64,000 nt of DNA from Methanobacteriota archaeon (lineage in GTDB: Archaea > Thermoplasmatota > Thermoplasmata > Thermoplasmatales > ARK-15): the NCBI GenBank assembly GCA_009758405.1, contig WSBC01000004.1:50634-114633 (forward strand). The letters are read 5' to 3'. The notes beneath the pieces were generated by a model. The model did no database searches and was not told the origin of the DNA. It saw nothing but the letters and a program-made list of their open reading frames with translations. Shown in pieces: positions 54,651-64,000 of this stretch. Numbering within the stretch: the first letter of the stretch is position 1; each line of letters opens with the position of its first letter. The translations under genes and the position numbers were made by a program.

Positions 54651-57600
54651 ATGAAAATGATAATATTGTTTAAAGCTGGAATTTTTTTCCTTGTGGTCCT
54701 TTTAGTTGGAGGGCAATTTTCCGCTCCCATTTATAAAAATATCCAAGTGACTAGTTTCACCACATCCCCCATAACAATAAATAATACCTATACAATATCT
54801 GGTAGTTATGAATTTTATAGTACAGTAAATATAGTTAATGGTGGTAAATTAATAGCAGAGAATGCTACGATTTATTTTATACAGGATGCTATTAATCCTG
54901 TTTCATTAAACATATTTACGGGCGGAAATCTGATATTAAAAAATTCAACACTTACTGTTGCTCCAGATCGCTATTTTCCTTCAATAAACTTTACAATAAA
55001 CTCCAATGGGGGAAATCTATTTTTTTATAATACTACGATAAAATACCCAGGATGGTTTAATGTATCAAATTCAAATTATGTAAGGATAATAAATTCTAAG
55101 TTTATAGGTGAGAATAGTTCACAACTCGATCAACTTTTGAAATTCGGGTATCCTCAATCGGCATTGCCATACGTCGTTTATGGACCTACACCTGTTTTTA
55201 CTAACATAACACTATTAATAAAGAATACCTCATTCCCTTCACTCTTCCAGGCTCAGAAGAGTATAAATAGATATGTGGGAACATTCGATTCCTCTAGTAG
55301 TTTTCCAAAATCAATAACATCAACGAGCAGCACTAATACCACCGTATCTAATTCCTTTAGCATAACAGGTTTTCCATATTATACTACATTTTACAATGCA
55401 ACCGTGGTGGTTAACATCACTGAAGGGCCGAATTATAGCAACGATTCAGTACTATATTTCAACTTTAAGAATTTAATATATTCAACACCTGTTCAATTTA
55501 CTACAAATAAACAAAATTTTACAGGTAATGTGAATTTTTATGATACATATTTCATTGCAAACGCCACCGTATTGTCAAAGCCCGGTGGATTTTTTGTTAA
55601 TATTACAAAACCCACATCTGGATCAATTACTATAAATTCAGTAAAGATAATACTATATACATACAACTTCAATTTTATGAAACAAAACTTCAATGTAATT
55701 TCTTCACATGTCTATGGTAGTGATCTGTATATTTCTGCAAATTCAAACAACTCGAATGGTAATCCATTTAAAAATTATCTATATGCAATCAATAGCATAA
55801 TTTATATTTTAAACTGGACAATAGTTGACAGGAGTTCATACAACCTACCTCCTGATCCACCCTACTTTATAGACGATAAAACAAACATATATCTTTTCAG
55901 GCATCTTTATGTTAATGTTATAAATTACAATGGTGCACCATTGTCAAACCTGACAGTAAATATTAATCCAGATGTAATTGGGAATCCAAATATAGATAAT
56001 AATACAATAAATTCATTAAATAATATACTCTGGCAAAATCTCAACATATTACCCACATTTACCACAGATAATAAAGGAAATGTAAATTTTGCACTCTTTT
56101 CTGATTTAATAAACTATACATACTGGCCAAATGCACTTTCAGCGGGGGATTATAACCTTTCTGTTAGTGTGGATGGGAATGTTTTGAAACAATTTAACCT
56201 GATGCTCCCCTATTTCCCTCATCTTAATTCAACAGGCGTTGTTCATCTTTCTGTATCTGTGATAGTTCCGGATGTTGTTGCACTATCAATTCATGCCAAC
56301 CCAAAAATGATCCACTATTATACTTATTTTATCACCTTGAATGCAACTGTATTTGGGAAATCAATTATAAATGTTCCCGTTACAATTTCCCTGGGTTCAA
56401 TAATTATTAATCAAGCATATATGAACCTGCAGGTTAACAAAACATCAACCCTCAATATTACATTCACAGTTCCATCCACAATTAGGCCTGGAAATTACAC
56501 ATTAAGTGCTATACTTAACCCGAGCCATTCAATATACGAGAGTAATTATTCCAACAATATGGTTTCACAGATGGTGGAGGTATATCCAAATATTGATCTG
56601 GGGATATTGAACCCATCAATATCCAACACAACACTTTATGGAGATAATTTCATTAATTTTACTTTAGAGAATTTTGGACAGGAGAATGCAAATAATGTAA
56701 CTGTATATGTTATTGTAACAGGACCTAATGGCTTTAATTTCTTTAATAAGACTAATTTAAACATAAATGCATCACAATCTATTAAAATGAGCATGATCTT
56801 TGTTCCCCATGATATTGGCGCTTACACACTAGCCATAGATGTCCCCTATTACTGGGATTATAATCAGCAGAATAATTTCGTTTATATAAGCAAAGATTAT
56901 GGAATAGACTATTATTTCATTAATGCTGGATATATTCTTTCCTTAAATATTACTCCAAATATGCCAATGAATATTGTTCTTTTTAGCAAGATATATGTAT
57001 CAGGTATAGTACCAAGCTATGCACCACAGATAATGGTCTCGTTTATGGATCTTACCAACAACATAAATATAGGAAATGTCGAGGGTGTATATTCAAATGG
57101 GTATATTTATGCAAATTTAACAACCAACTATTTCATATATGGATATACATACAGGGTAGGTGCAGTACTGAATCCTTATCACAGTATACAGGAGACAAAT
57201 TATTCAAATAATTACTACAATTTTACTCTTTATATTCCTTCTGTTTATGGATTTAACAGTAACAATCTTGGAACATATATGAATGGATCACTAGTGCCAA
57301 TCTATGCAAACATCACATCCGGTTCTACAGGAATAAACAATATGAGTGTAATATTCTATTTCCCGTCACTTGGTCTAGAAAAAACATTCATATATAACAT
57401 ATCACCCAATTCAAAGCTTTCCTTAGTCTATTATCTAAATACCTCAAAAATTAATATGATGGGAAAGAATGAAATAACAATAACCTATGAAATACTGATC
57501 ACATATCCCTCAATTTATCCTTACTATGTTATTTTTTCAAGCGGTTTTATCAACGTACTTGAAAGACCAAACCTGAGCCTGACTGCTGTATTGATTCCAA

Positions 57601-58781
57601 ACCAATTTGTCAAAAACTTTTCCAGTGTTCCTTTGGGAGATTATTTTGCCTTAAATATTACCTTACAAAACAATGGTGGCTGGATTGCCTATGGAAACTC
57701 TACCGTTTTAGTGCTTGATAACGGTGTGGAGATATTCAGTAAAAATATTTCAAATGCAATCCCTGGAAAGTTATATAACTTAAGGTTTAATGTTACTGCA
57801 TCAACTATAGGTGAACATTATTTAACGGTATATCTAAATTACACAAATATTACACAAAAGATCCCTGGCCCAAGGGAATTTGTCCTTAACTATACAGTAA
57901 TTGTTCCAGCCATTGAAATAATTATGATTGCGCCATCCCAGGCACCTGTTGCAGGTGAGAGTTTTACCCTCATATTTTATGCACTTAATTTAAATGCTAC
58001 ACAACAGCAGGGAAGAAATGTTTATCTAAGCAATATTGATTTGAACGTATACATATCAGAACATATATATCCCGTGCACATTGGAAACAGTGGTGTTGGT
58101 GTATTGAGTATACAGCTAACTAATCCTGGTGATTATAATGTTATTGCAGAATATACAATGGGCGGCAAAACATTCCAGCAATCTATTCCATTGAAGATTC
58201 ATGTTGAAGCTGCACCATTTACATTACCCATTTGGTTAATACTGGCCATAGTGATAATTGCAGTGGTGGGTGGAATATTTGGTTATGCATACATGAAGTA
58301 CAGGAAGGTTGAAAAGAACCTGATGGTATGTGGAAATTGTGGCAGTTTGATACCTGCAGATTCTGAAAAATGCCCTGTTTGTGGAGTTGTTTTTGAAAAG
58401 GAAAATGTCAAGTGCGGTAACTGCGGATCATGGATAAGAAAGGATGCAAAATATTGCCCTGTTTGTGGGGCAATATACATGGATAAAGATGATCCTGATT
58501 ATGAAAAGATTGAATCCATGAGAAAACAGTACCTAGAGGAGATACAGAAATATAAAGAGGAGGCAAAGAGGGATCTTGGAGAGAGGTTCAATGATGAGGA
58601 GTTCTATAAATGGTGGAATACAAAGCCAGAATTCATTACATTCCAGGATTGGATGGAAAGAAAAGAAGAGGAGAAAAAGCCATCGGTTGTTTGCCCTGTA
58701 TGTGGTACATTGAATCCAAAGGGCACGAAGTTTTGCAGGGTATGCGGTTCCCCGTTGCCTCAGGAAGAGGAGAAGAAATAA
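54651..58781 (+). CDS. Large surface protein with CARDB-like repeats, membrane helix and three zinc ribbons
   Basis: The 1376-residue protein has a signal (residues 1-28), about 1160 residues of beta-rich, Asn/Ser/Thr-rich outside sequence with many N-x-S/T sites, including several CARDB-like units (ILNPSHSIYESNYSNNMVS, VLNPYHSIQETNYSNN), then a membrane helix (about 1190-1213). The cytoplasmic tail carries three zinc ribbons: CGNCGSLIPADSEKCPVCG, CGNCGSWIRKDAKYCPVCG and, after a charged helix, CPVCGTLNPKGTKFCRVCG. A GGGAGG site precedes the ATG. It converges with the pilus ATPase gene with no gap. Role unknown; anchoring or linking of surface to cytoplasm is inferred. Confidence 0.85.
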   Translation: MKMIILFKAGIFFLVVLLVGGQFSAPIYKNIQVTSFTTSPITINNTYTISGSYEFYSTVNIVNGGKLIAENATIYFIQDAINPVSLNIFTGGNLILKNSTLTVAPDRYFPSINFTINSNGGNLFFYNTTIKYPGWFNVSNSNYVRIINSKFIGENSSQLDQLLKFGYPQSALPYVVYGPTPVFTNITLLIKNTSFPSLFQAQKSINRYVGTFDSSSSFPKSITSTSSTNTTVSNSFSITGFPYYTTFYNATVVVNITEGPNYSNDSVLYFNFKNLIYSTPVQFTTNKQNFTGNVNFYDTYFIANATVLSKPGGFFVNITKPTSGSITINSVKIILYTYNFNFMKQNFNVISSHVYGSDLYISANSNNSNGNPFKNYLYAINSIIYILNWTIVDRSSYNLPPDPPYFIDDKTNIYLFRHLYVNVINYNGAPLSNLTVNINPDVIGNPNIDNNTINSLNNILWQNLNILPTFTTDNKGNVNFALFSDLINYTYWPNALSAGDYNLSVSVDGNVLKQFNLMLPYFPHLNSTGVVHLSVSVIVPDVVALSIHANPKMIHYYTYFITLNATVFGKSIINVPVTISLGSIIINQAYMNLQVNKTSTLNITFTVPSTIRPGNYTLSAILNPSHSIYESNYSNNMVSQMVEVYPNIDLGILNPSISNTTLYGDNFINFTLENFGQENANNVTVYVIVTGPNGFNFFNKTNLNINASQSIKMSMIFVPHDIGAYTLAIDVPYYWDYNQQNNFVYISKDYGIDYYFINAGYILSLNITPNMPMNIVLFSKIYVSGIVPSYAPQIMVSFMDLTNNINIGNVEGVYSNGYIYANLTTNYFIYGYTYRVGAVLNPYHSIQETNYSNNYYNFTLYIPSVYGFNSNNLGTYMNGSLVPIYANITSGSTGINNMSVIFYFPSLGLEKTFIYNISPNSKLSLVYYLNTSKINMMGKNEITITYEILITYPSIYPYYVIFSSGFINVLERPNLSLTAVLIPNQFVKNFSSVPLGDYFALNITLQNNGGWIAYGNSTVLVLDNGVEIFSKNISNAIPGKLYNLRFNVTASTIGEHYLTVYLNYTNITQKIPGPREFVLNYTVIVPAIEIIMIAPSQAPVAGESFTLIFYALNLNATQQQGRNVYLSNIDLNVYISEHIYPVHIGNSGVGVLSIQLTNPGDYNVIAEYTMGGKTFQQSIPLKIHVEAAPFTLPIWLILAIVIIAVVGGIFGYAYMKYRKVEKNLMVCGNCGSLIPADSEKCPVCGVVFEKENVKCGNCGSWIRKDAKYCPVCGAIYMDKDDPDYEKIESMRKQYLEEIQKYKEEAKRDLGERFNDEEFYKWWNTKPEFITFQDWMERKEEEKKPSVVCPVCGTLNPKGTKFCRVCGSPLPQEEEKK

Positions 58782-60434
58782 TTACTCCTTTAATTTTTCC
58801 TGTACCTTTTCAATTACACCATCCGGATCTTTATAATATTCGGAGACTATCCTAGCCACATCCCTATAGTTCGTTACATTTATCTTTTCCATATATTCGA
58901 GGACTAGCTCCCTTCTCTTTACCTCAATCTCCATCCTCCTTGGTGACCAGTTTTTAATTGTGCTTATCTTTTCATAAACATAGCTATGTCCACTATAATT
59001 GAATGTATCATCTGCAGGATTCCAAATATAAGCGTTGTTTGTTACAAGTTCACCGCTCTCAGGATCGATTGCGACAATTTCTGTAAGACTCTTCACCCTC
59101 CTTGTCATCTTTGGACCCACCTTCACCTGTCCCTGAAGGAGTATAACATCAAGGGAAGTAAGAAGTGCTCTTGGTAGATTAATAGGCTCATTCTCAAGCC
59201 TATGTACGAGGGATTTTACATCATCGGCATGAAATGTGGTATAGCAAGTTTTACCCGTGGCCATGGCTTGGAATACAGTATAAGCCTCCTTTCCCCTCAC
59301 CTCACCAACTATAATGTAATGCGGTCTCTGTCTTAGGGCAGATGTGAGTAGATCAAACATATCAATCTCCCCAGCCCTTTTTCCAGTTACTGGATTAAAT
59401 TCACCATAGCCTTCCCTTACAAGGGCAGGAATCCAATTTTCATGGGGTAGGTTTAATTCCCTCGTATCCTCTATACTTACTATCTTAGCTGCAGGAGGAA
59501 TAAAAAGAAGTGTAGCATTAAGTGTAGTTGTCTTTCCCGAGGCTGTACCACCAGCAATAATCATGCTTATACCATTTTCAACAGAAAGCCATATGTAGGC
59601 CATCATTTCCCTGGAAAGCGTCTTGAATTTTACAAGATCAAGTGGTGTAAATGGATTTGGCTTAAACCTTCTTATTGTGAATGATGAACCCCTTTTTGTT
59701 ACATATTTTCCTAGGGTAGCCTGAAGCCTCGATCCATCAGGAAGTGATGCGTCTACCATTGGATTCGCTATGGAAATGTGCCTGCCACTCTTTTGTACAA
59801 TCCATATTACAAAGTTATCCAAATCTTCCTCATTCTCGAACTTAAATGTGGACCTGATACTTTCGTATTTTCTATGGTATATGTATATTGGAATGTTTAC
59901 TCCATCACAAGATATGTCCTCTACTTCGGGATCAAGCATTGGAACCTGGATAGGTCCATAGCCAGCAAAATCCCTCCTTACATAATATGTAATTTTTGCC
60001 ATTGTCTCTTCTTCTATAGCTTCCTCAATCTCCTTGGATGCATCATTCATTAAATCAATTAAATATGAATCCCTATCTTCCTTATTTTCAAATTCTCTGT
60101 AATCAATCCTTTCAACAATCTTTCCCTTTATTTTTGAATATAATTTCTTTTCTTTTACATCCATCGGTGGCTCTATGATGTCGTAGATATATTCATTGTA
60201 TCTTGAATTATATAATATTCTTACATATGAAAAAGGATCTTCCACCTTTTGTATTTCAACAACCTGTAGATTAGGATCCTCCAATGCTGGTACTGGTGTT
60301 CTATAATTTATCTCTGAACCTACCTTATTAGATGGGGTTTTTATCTTAAAATTTTTTTCCTCCAGTTCCTTTTTTATGATTGGCTTTATAATTTTTAGAT
60401 ACCATTCTCCCTTTAATTTATCTGTTTCTACCAT
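58782..60434 (-). CDS. Type II/IV secretion (Tad/pilus) ATPase
   Basis: The 550-residue ATPase has Walker A GGTASGKTTTLNA, the Asp box ISIEDTREL and Walker B-like YIIVGEVRGKEA, and the His box TTFHAD; an N-terminal domain of 250 residues is typical of archaeal GspE/PilB-type proteins such as ArlI. It powers assembly of a pilus or secretion filament. ATG at 60434 has a GAGGTGA site; GTG at 60443 overlaps it. Confidence 0.93.
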   Translation of the reverse strand: MVETDKLKGEWYLKIIKPIIKKELEEKNFKIKTPSNKVGSEINYRTPVPALEDPNLQVVEIQKVEDPFSYVRILYNSRYNEYIYDIIEPPMDVKEKKLYSKIKGKIVERIDYREFENKEDRDSYLIDLMNDASKEIEEAIEEETMAKITYYVRRDFAGYGPIQVPMLDPEVEDISCDGVNIPIYIYHRKYESIRSTFKFENEEDLDNFVIWIVQKSGRHISIANPMVDASLPDGSRLQATLGKYVTKRGSSFTIRRFKPNPFTPLDLVKFKTLSREMMAYIWLSVENGISMIIAGGTASGKTTTLNATLLFIPPAAKIVSIEDTRELNLPHENWIPALVREGYGEFNPVTGKRAGEIDMFDLLTSALRQRPHYIIVGEVRGKEAYTVFQAMATGKTCYTTFHADDVKSLVHRLENEPINLPRALLTSLDVILLQGQVKVGPKMTRRVKSLTEIVAIDPESGELVTNNAYIWNPADDTFNYSGHSYVYEKISTIKNWSPRRMEIEVKRRELVLEYMEKINVTNYRDVARIVSEYYKDPDGVIEKVQEKLKE

Positions 60435-60444
60435 TTTTTTCACC

Positions 60445-61302
60445 TCACACGATCCCCATCATCCTAAGGAATATATACCCTGCAAGCAATAGAACAAAGG
60501 CCAGGAAAAATCCAGCCTCATATTTTCCCTTAGAAAGAACACCTGCAAGGATTCCATCTCCCACACCATTTATCAAAGTTGCTACAACAAAAAGGAATTC
60601 TACCTCAGGTATAAGCTTGTACTGTACCGAAACGGGTGTTCCACCCACAGATGAAACGCCTGAGAGAGCACTTCCCGCCTTGTACATCTCAGGGAAGAAG
60701 GAGGCGGCAAGGATCAATATTGTTGCGAGGAAGACACCAAATGCAATAAACATAACAAAAACATATGTTTGCATCTCAATTACCCTTTCCTTTTCAACAT
60801 TCTGTGCCTCAAGTGCAGCATGTGAAACCATGTTTAAGACATCAGCCACATTACCCCCTGCCTCATTTGCCTTTATTATAATTGTTATCATCCTTTCAAC
60901 AAGAGGTGTTTTTACCCTTTCCTTAAAGCTTTCCAGGGCCTCATTTACAGGAACACCCCATTCGATTTGTGCCGCCATTTTCTTAATTTCCTTTGTTAAT
61001 GGCCCATACCTTCCACTTGAGGCTACAATAATGCTCTCTGATAGTGTCATGCCAAATCTTCCTGCCTCTGCAACATCCCTAAGAAAATCTGGAAGCCTTT
61101 CTTCTATTGAACTTATTCTCTTTGACATCCTATTATAATATATTCCGTATGGTCCGAAATATAATGATATACCCACAACCACGAGATCCATTGGTTTTAA
61201 GTATGGTATTGAGATTAGATTGAAATTAAATAAAACACTCATTATTACAAGGATTGTACCTATGGCTATAGAGGTGTATAGTATAAATTTTCCCTTGTTC
61301 AT
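60445..61302 (-). CDS. Type II secretion F-domain membrane protein (TadC/ArlJ-like), second
   Basis: The 285-residue protein has a T2SSF domain (ERLPDFLRDVAEAGRFGMTL, EWGVPVNEALESFKERV-like IEWGVPVNEALESF), and four to five helices (about 8-27, 32-52, 180-205, 228-250, 262-282). It is the polytopic platform on which the ATPase acts. It overlaps the first TadC-like gene by four bases. Confidence 0.9.
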   Translation of the reverse strand: MNKGKFILYTSIAIGTILVIMSVLFNFNLISIPYLKPMDLVVVGISLYFGPYGIYYNRMSKRISSIEERLPDFLRDVAEAGRFGMTLSESIIVASSGRYGPLTKEIKKMAAQIEWGVPVNEALESFKERVKTPLVERMITIIIKANEAGGNVADVLNMVSHAALEAQNVEKERVIEMQTYVFVMFIAFGVFLATILILAASFFPEMYKAGSALSGVSSVGGTPVSVQYKLIPEVEFLFVVATLINGVGDGILAGVLSKGKYEAGFFLAFVLLLAGYIFLRMMGIV

Positions 61303-62258
61303 GAGACCACCTCACTTGTTGATTTTATTATCCATGCAAAAAGAATTACAAGGACAGGTAACATTATAAATACAACAAAATAAAGTAACATCATTGACAT
61401 TCCAGGGGTAGGAGAGATAAGGGCCATTATTGCAACGATTATAATTAAGAATAATGGAAAAGCAACACCTACAGTGACAAAGCTCTCAGCAAAAAGTGAG
61501 AGTGTTTCCATGGTCCTCTTCATTTGGAGCCTAAGTTCATTCTCATATTCCTCTCCCTTTGCAATAAAATATGGCTTTAACCTTCCACCAGATGTGGAGG
61601 TGGTAACTACACCCTGTAAAAACTCCGACCATTTCTGACTAGGGGATCTTTTAGCAGCATCCCTCAATGCTGTTAATATATCCTTTCCAAGGAGCTCTGT
61701 ATCTCTCGTGATCCATTCTGCCTCCTTAGCTACCTCCTTATATTCCGGTCTTCTTGCAAGCTCCTTAAAAATCATATCTACATTAACATCAGCAGAGGCA
61801 AGGGCAGAGATAAAGTTCATGGTGGCAGGCAATTTTCCATCAATTTTCTTTCCCCTTGTCTTAGCCACACTGGCAGGGTTGCCCATCATAATTATGTATA
61901 TAATTGATGGTACAAGTATAAGTGCTATTAATCCCATCAAAGTAAGAAATATATTCCCCAATAATAAAAGGAAAATAAAGATAGCAAGAATTCCTACAAA
62001 TGAAATTAGTGTAAGAAAGTATACATAGGCAATGTATTCCTGAGGTCTTATCATCATGTGTGCCTTTAAAAGGTCATCCCCCATCTTTGAGATATTCTTA
62101 TTCCTTGAGGCAATTTTGCCAAAAATTCTGAATGCAATCCTCTGATATGTGTTTAGAACAGAATAAGAAGGCCCTGTTCCCTTGGGTAAAGCTATTTTAT
62201 AAACCTTTCCTTCCTCCCTTTCGGGCATCTTTTTATTAAAAATATTAAAAAACTCCAT
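61299..62258 (-). CDS. Type II secretion F-domain membrane protein (TadC/ArlJ-like), first
   Basis: The 319-residue protein is a second T2SSF-type platform: KIDGKLPATMNFISALASAD, LGKDILTALRDAAKRSPS, with helices around 75-98, 103-125, 250-275 and 285-310. Two TadC-like genes in a row mean a heteromeric platform (as in Tad systems with TadB/TadC). A GAGGTGATT site precedes the ATG. Confidence 0.9.
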   Translation of the reverse strand: MEFFNIFNKKMPEREEGKVYKIALPKGTGPSYSVLNTYQRIAFRIFGKIASRNKNISKMGDDLLKAHMMIRPQEYIAYVYFLTLISFVGILAIFIFLLLLGNIFLTLMGLIALILVPSIIYIIMMGNPASVAKTRGKKIDGKLPATMNFISALASADVNVDMIFKELARRPEYKEVAKEAEWITRDTELLGKDILTALRDAAKRSPSQKWSEFLQGVVTTSTSGGRLKPYFIAKGEEYENELRLQMKRTMETLSLFAESFVTVGVAFPLFLIIIVAIMALISPTPGMSMMLLYFVVFIMLPVLVILFAWIIKSTSEVVS

Positions 62259-62267
62259 AAAATCACC

Positions 62268-63092
62268 TCATGTAGTTAACTGGGAAGTGTCCTGAACATA
62301 TATGTATGCCTGAACTATATTTACTTGTTGAATATTATAAAATGTGATTTCATTTCCATTTGTGTTTATGTTTGAGTAACCGTACAAGGACGATTTTTCA
62401 TTGTACCATGATAAAAACACTTTTGCAAAATTATTAGAGATTGTTAAATTTGCACTATTTGTTGGAAATGAATTCTTTGTAATACTTAGTATATTAAATT
62501 GAAGATTCTGTGTATCTATACCGGTGTATGAATAAAATGGCCCTATTAATGTATAAAGGTACATGTTAAGAATTGTTGATCCACTTAGGCTACTTATAGA
62601 GAAGCTCGGACCTACAAATATAATTGAGCTATTTTGGTTAACATTTTCCCTAATTATTGCACCATTAATAAATATTATATTTTCCTGGGGATAATATGAA
62701 TTCAATGTTTTCACATAGAAATACCCTGAGGAATTAAAATAAAGATTTTGTCCAGCTGTTGTGAAATTTAGAGAGATTAATGGATTCCCAGAGGTATTAA
62801 TTAATAGATTAGAGGGGGATGATGGTGCAAATATGGGTATTCCATTCGCGCCAAGGGTGAGGGGTGCAGTGAATGAAAAGTTAACCTGTCCGGTGGCCAC
62901 ATATAAATCAATGATTGTTTTCATTTCTGATACTTGGGAAAGTAACTCGTTATCGTGTTGAAATTCATTTGTTTTCATATAAACAGGTACATATTGTGTC
63001 ATAAAAGCGGATAGTATAGTGACACCGAGCAGAAGTGCAAACAATGTACCTATTACAGAGGCAACACCCCTTTCCTTGTATATAAATTTCAT
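62268..63092 (-). CDS. Pilin-like secreted protein with class III-type signal
   Basis: The 274-residue protein starts MKFIYKERG|VASVIGTLFALLLGV, with a basic stretch, a Gly at the likely prepilin cut and a hydrophobic core (9-30), like archaeal pilins. The remainder is beta-rich and Asn/Ser-rich. It is upstream of the secretion genes by ten bases, so it probably is the substrate or a minor subunit. A TTTATATAG box lies about 30 bases before the ATG. Confidence 0.75.
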   Translation of the reverse strand: MKFIYKERGVASVIGTLFALLLGVTILSAFMTQYVPVYMKTNEFQHDNELLSQVSEMKTIIDLYVATGQVNFSFTAPLTLGANGIPIFAPSSPSNLLINTSGNPLISLNFTTAGQNLYFNSSGYFYVKTLNSYYPQENIIFINGAIIRENVNQNSSIIFVGPSFSISSLSGSTILNMYLYTLIGPFYSYTGIDTQNLQFNILSITKNSFPTNSANLTISNNFAKVFLSWYNEKSSLYGYSNINTNGNEITFYNIQQVNIVQAYIYVQDTSQLTT

Positions 63093-63202
63093 ATATTTTA
63101 TTAATTGTTATTCGCCTATATAAATATTTTCTGATAACTGCTAAAATTATAATTTATTTATAATATAAAAAAATTTGTAATAAGGTATTTATTTCTTTAA
63201 TT

Positions 63203-63835
63203 ATGAAGATAGCACCTTCCATTATCTCAGCGGACCTTACATGTCTAAGGGAATCTTTACTTGAGCTTGAAAAACATGAAATTGATTTCTACCATGTTGA
63301 TGTAATGGATGGAAATTTTGTACCAAATATCACGGTAGGTCCAGATTTTGTAAGGACACTTAAAAAACTAACTAAAAAACAGATTGAGGCACATCTGATG
63401 ATTGCAAGACCTGACAGATACGTTAAAAGATTTGAAGAAAGTGGTTCTGACATTATAACTGTACATGTTGAATCAAATAATTTTAAAGAGGCTCTTGAAT
63501 CCATTAAAAATGCAAAAAAAGGTATTGCGGTTAACCCTGAAACACCATTGTCAATTATATACAATTATTTGGAAAAGGTAGACATAGTACTTGTAATGAG
63601 CGTCCATCCTGGATTTTCCGGTCAAAAATTTATCATGGAAACTGTGTCCAAATTGGAGGAGTTGAAAAGAATAAAAAATATGAAGGATTATAGTTTTGAG
63701 ATAGCTATTGATGGAGGTATAAATAGGGATACAATAAAATTTGTAAAAAATTATGTTGATATAGTATGTGCTGCTACTGGGATATTTTCTGGTGATATTG
63801 GTGAAAATATTAAATCATTAAAATACGATCCTTAA
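63203..63835 (+). CDS. rpe: Ribulose-phosphate 3-epimerase
   Basis: The 210-residue TIM-barrel enzyme has the motifs PSIISADLTCL, HVDVMDGNFVPNITVGP, VMSVHPGFSGQKF and AIDGGI, with the metal His/Asp pairs and the catalytic Asp. It interconverts ribulose-5-P and xylulose-5-P. The stop overlaps the end of the convergent zinc-ribbon gene by four bases. Confidence 0.94.
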   Translation: MKIAPSIISADLTCLRESLLELEKHEIDFYHVDVMDGNFVPNITVGPDFVRTLKKLTKKQIEAHLMIARPDRYVKRFEESGSDIITVHVESNNFKEALESIKNAKKGIAVNPETPLSIIYNYLEKVDIVLVMSVHPGFSGQKFIMETVSKLEELKRIKNMKDYSFEIAIDGGINRDTIKFVKNYVDIVCAATGIFSGDIGENIKSLKYDP

Positions 63836-64000
63836 CTCCAGTCTAAATGCACTTCACATCTTGGGCATACATTTACCTTTTCAAGCAGTTCCACTTCACA
63901 CATTGGACAATAGTTTAAACCCTTAATATTCAATACATGGAATGATTTTATATTTTCAAGATATTCAAACACAATCTTTGTTTTGGAAAGTACTATTTTA
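63832..64000 (-). CDS. Zinc-ribbon protein, C-terminal part (5' end beyond window)
   Basis: The frame enters from the right edge and gives about 55 residues ending in CPMCEVELLEKVNVCPRCEVHLDWS, a two-CxxC zinc ribbon at the C-terminus. The N-terminal part lies outside the window, so the family cannot be named. Confidence 0.65.
   Translation of the reverse strand, partial: KIVLSKTKIVFEYLENIKSFHVLNIKGLNYCPMCEVELLEKVNVCPRCEVHLDWS

Overview
The window is archaeal chromosomal DNA, low in GC (roughly one third), and most consistent with the Thermoplasmatales or a close relative. The grounds are an archaeal information core (TFB, TFS, Gar1, aIF2-beta, RLI/ABCE1, TYW1), a split lipoate ligase (LplA plus LplB, known from Thermoplasma), a CTP-type riboflavin kinase carrying a DNA-binding domain, a K+-independent H+-pyrophosphatase, and an S53 (acid-active) secreted peptidase with a beta-rich repeat I associate with secreted proteins of this group. 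Genes either have a GGTGA/GAGGTG-type ribosome site a few bases before ATG, or a TATA box about 28 bases before the start codon, which implies leaderless mRNA. The species cannot be named from sequence alone.

Layout. 1-3425: a divergent pair of surface genes (S53 peptidase, truncated by the window edge, and a fibronectin-III membrane protein). 3457-11778: branched-chain aminotransferase, then a minus-strand run of aconitase, a STAND-type ATPase with TPR repeats, an FAD oxidoreductase and a metallo-beta-lactamase-fold hydrolase. 11887-15372: gar1-tfb, a glycosyltransferase, a flippase-like membrane protein and a tiny zinc ribbon. 15341-17977: 2-oxoacid:ferredoxin oxidoreductase (four subunits). 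18173-22458: HtpX, HIT protein, MoaB, FixC/FixX-like electron transfer proteins, DsrE and TusA. 22473-25678: C-N hydrolase and an ABC transporter. 25854-26094: a tyrosine-recombinase remnant against tRNA-Glu. 26213-29060: a conserved unknown, RLI and an XPF-type nuclease. 29049-31100: three tandem RecA/KaiC-like proteins, of which only the first has an intact P-loop.

31291-34651: TYW1, then an aldo-keto reductase gene split by a TnpB element whose ends can be placed to within a few bases. 34717-38045: Lrp regulator, an unknown, TFS and the membrane pyrophosphatase. 38185-39687: an IS4/IS1634-type insertion sequence with 11-bp inverted ends. 39894-43572: LplA/LplB and valyl-tRNA synthetase. 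43633-48292: thiolase, 3-hydroxyacyl-CoA dehydrogenase, imidazolonepropionase and two-subunit fumarase. 48363-54491: pyrBI, RbkR-like riboflavin kinase, PIN protein, aminotransferase, aIF2-beta with a TRAM domain, and purB. 54515-63092: tRNA-Ile, a 1376-residue surface protein with three cytoplasmic zinc ribbons, and convergent to it a small type IV pilus/Tad-like secretion operon. 63203-64000: ribulose-phosphate epimerase and the end of a zinc-ribbon gene.

Metabolically the window suggests an acid-living heterotroph using peptides: secreted peptidase, transaminases, histidine breakdown, 2-oxoacid oxidation with ferredoxin, TCA enzymes (aconitase, fumarase), and a proton-pumping pyrophosphatase. 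No rRNA gene and no CRISPR array was seen. The points most worth checking are the KaiC-like trio, the TnpB element with a relocated catalytic glutamate, the zinc-ribbon-tailed surface protein beside pilus genes, and a palindrome in the RbkR promoter.
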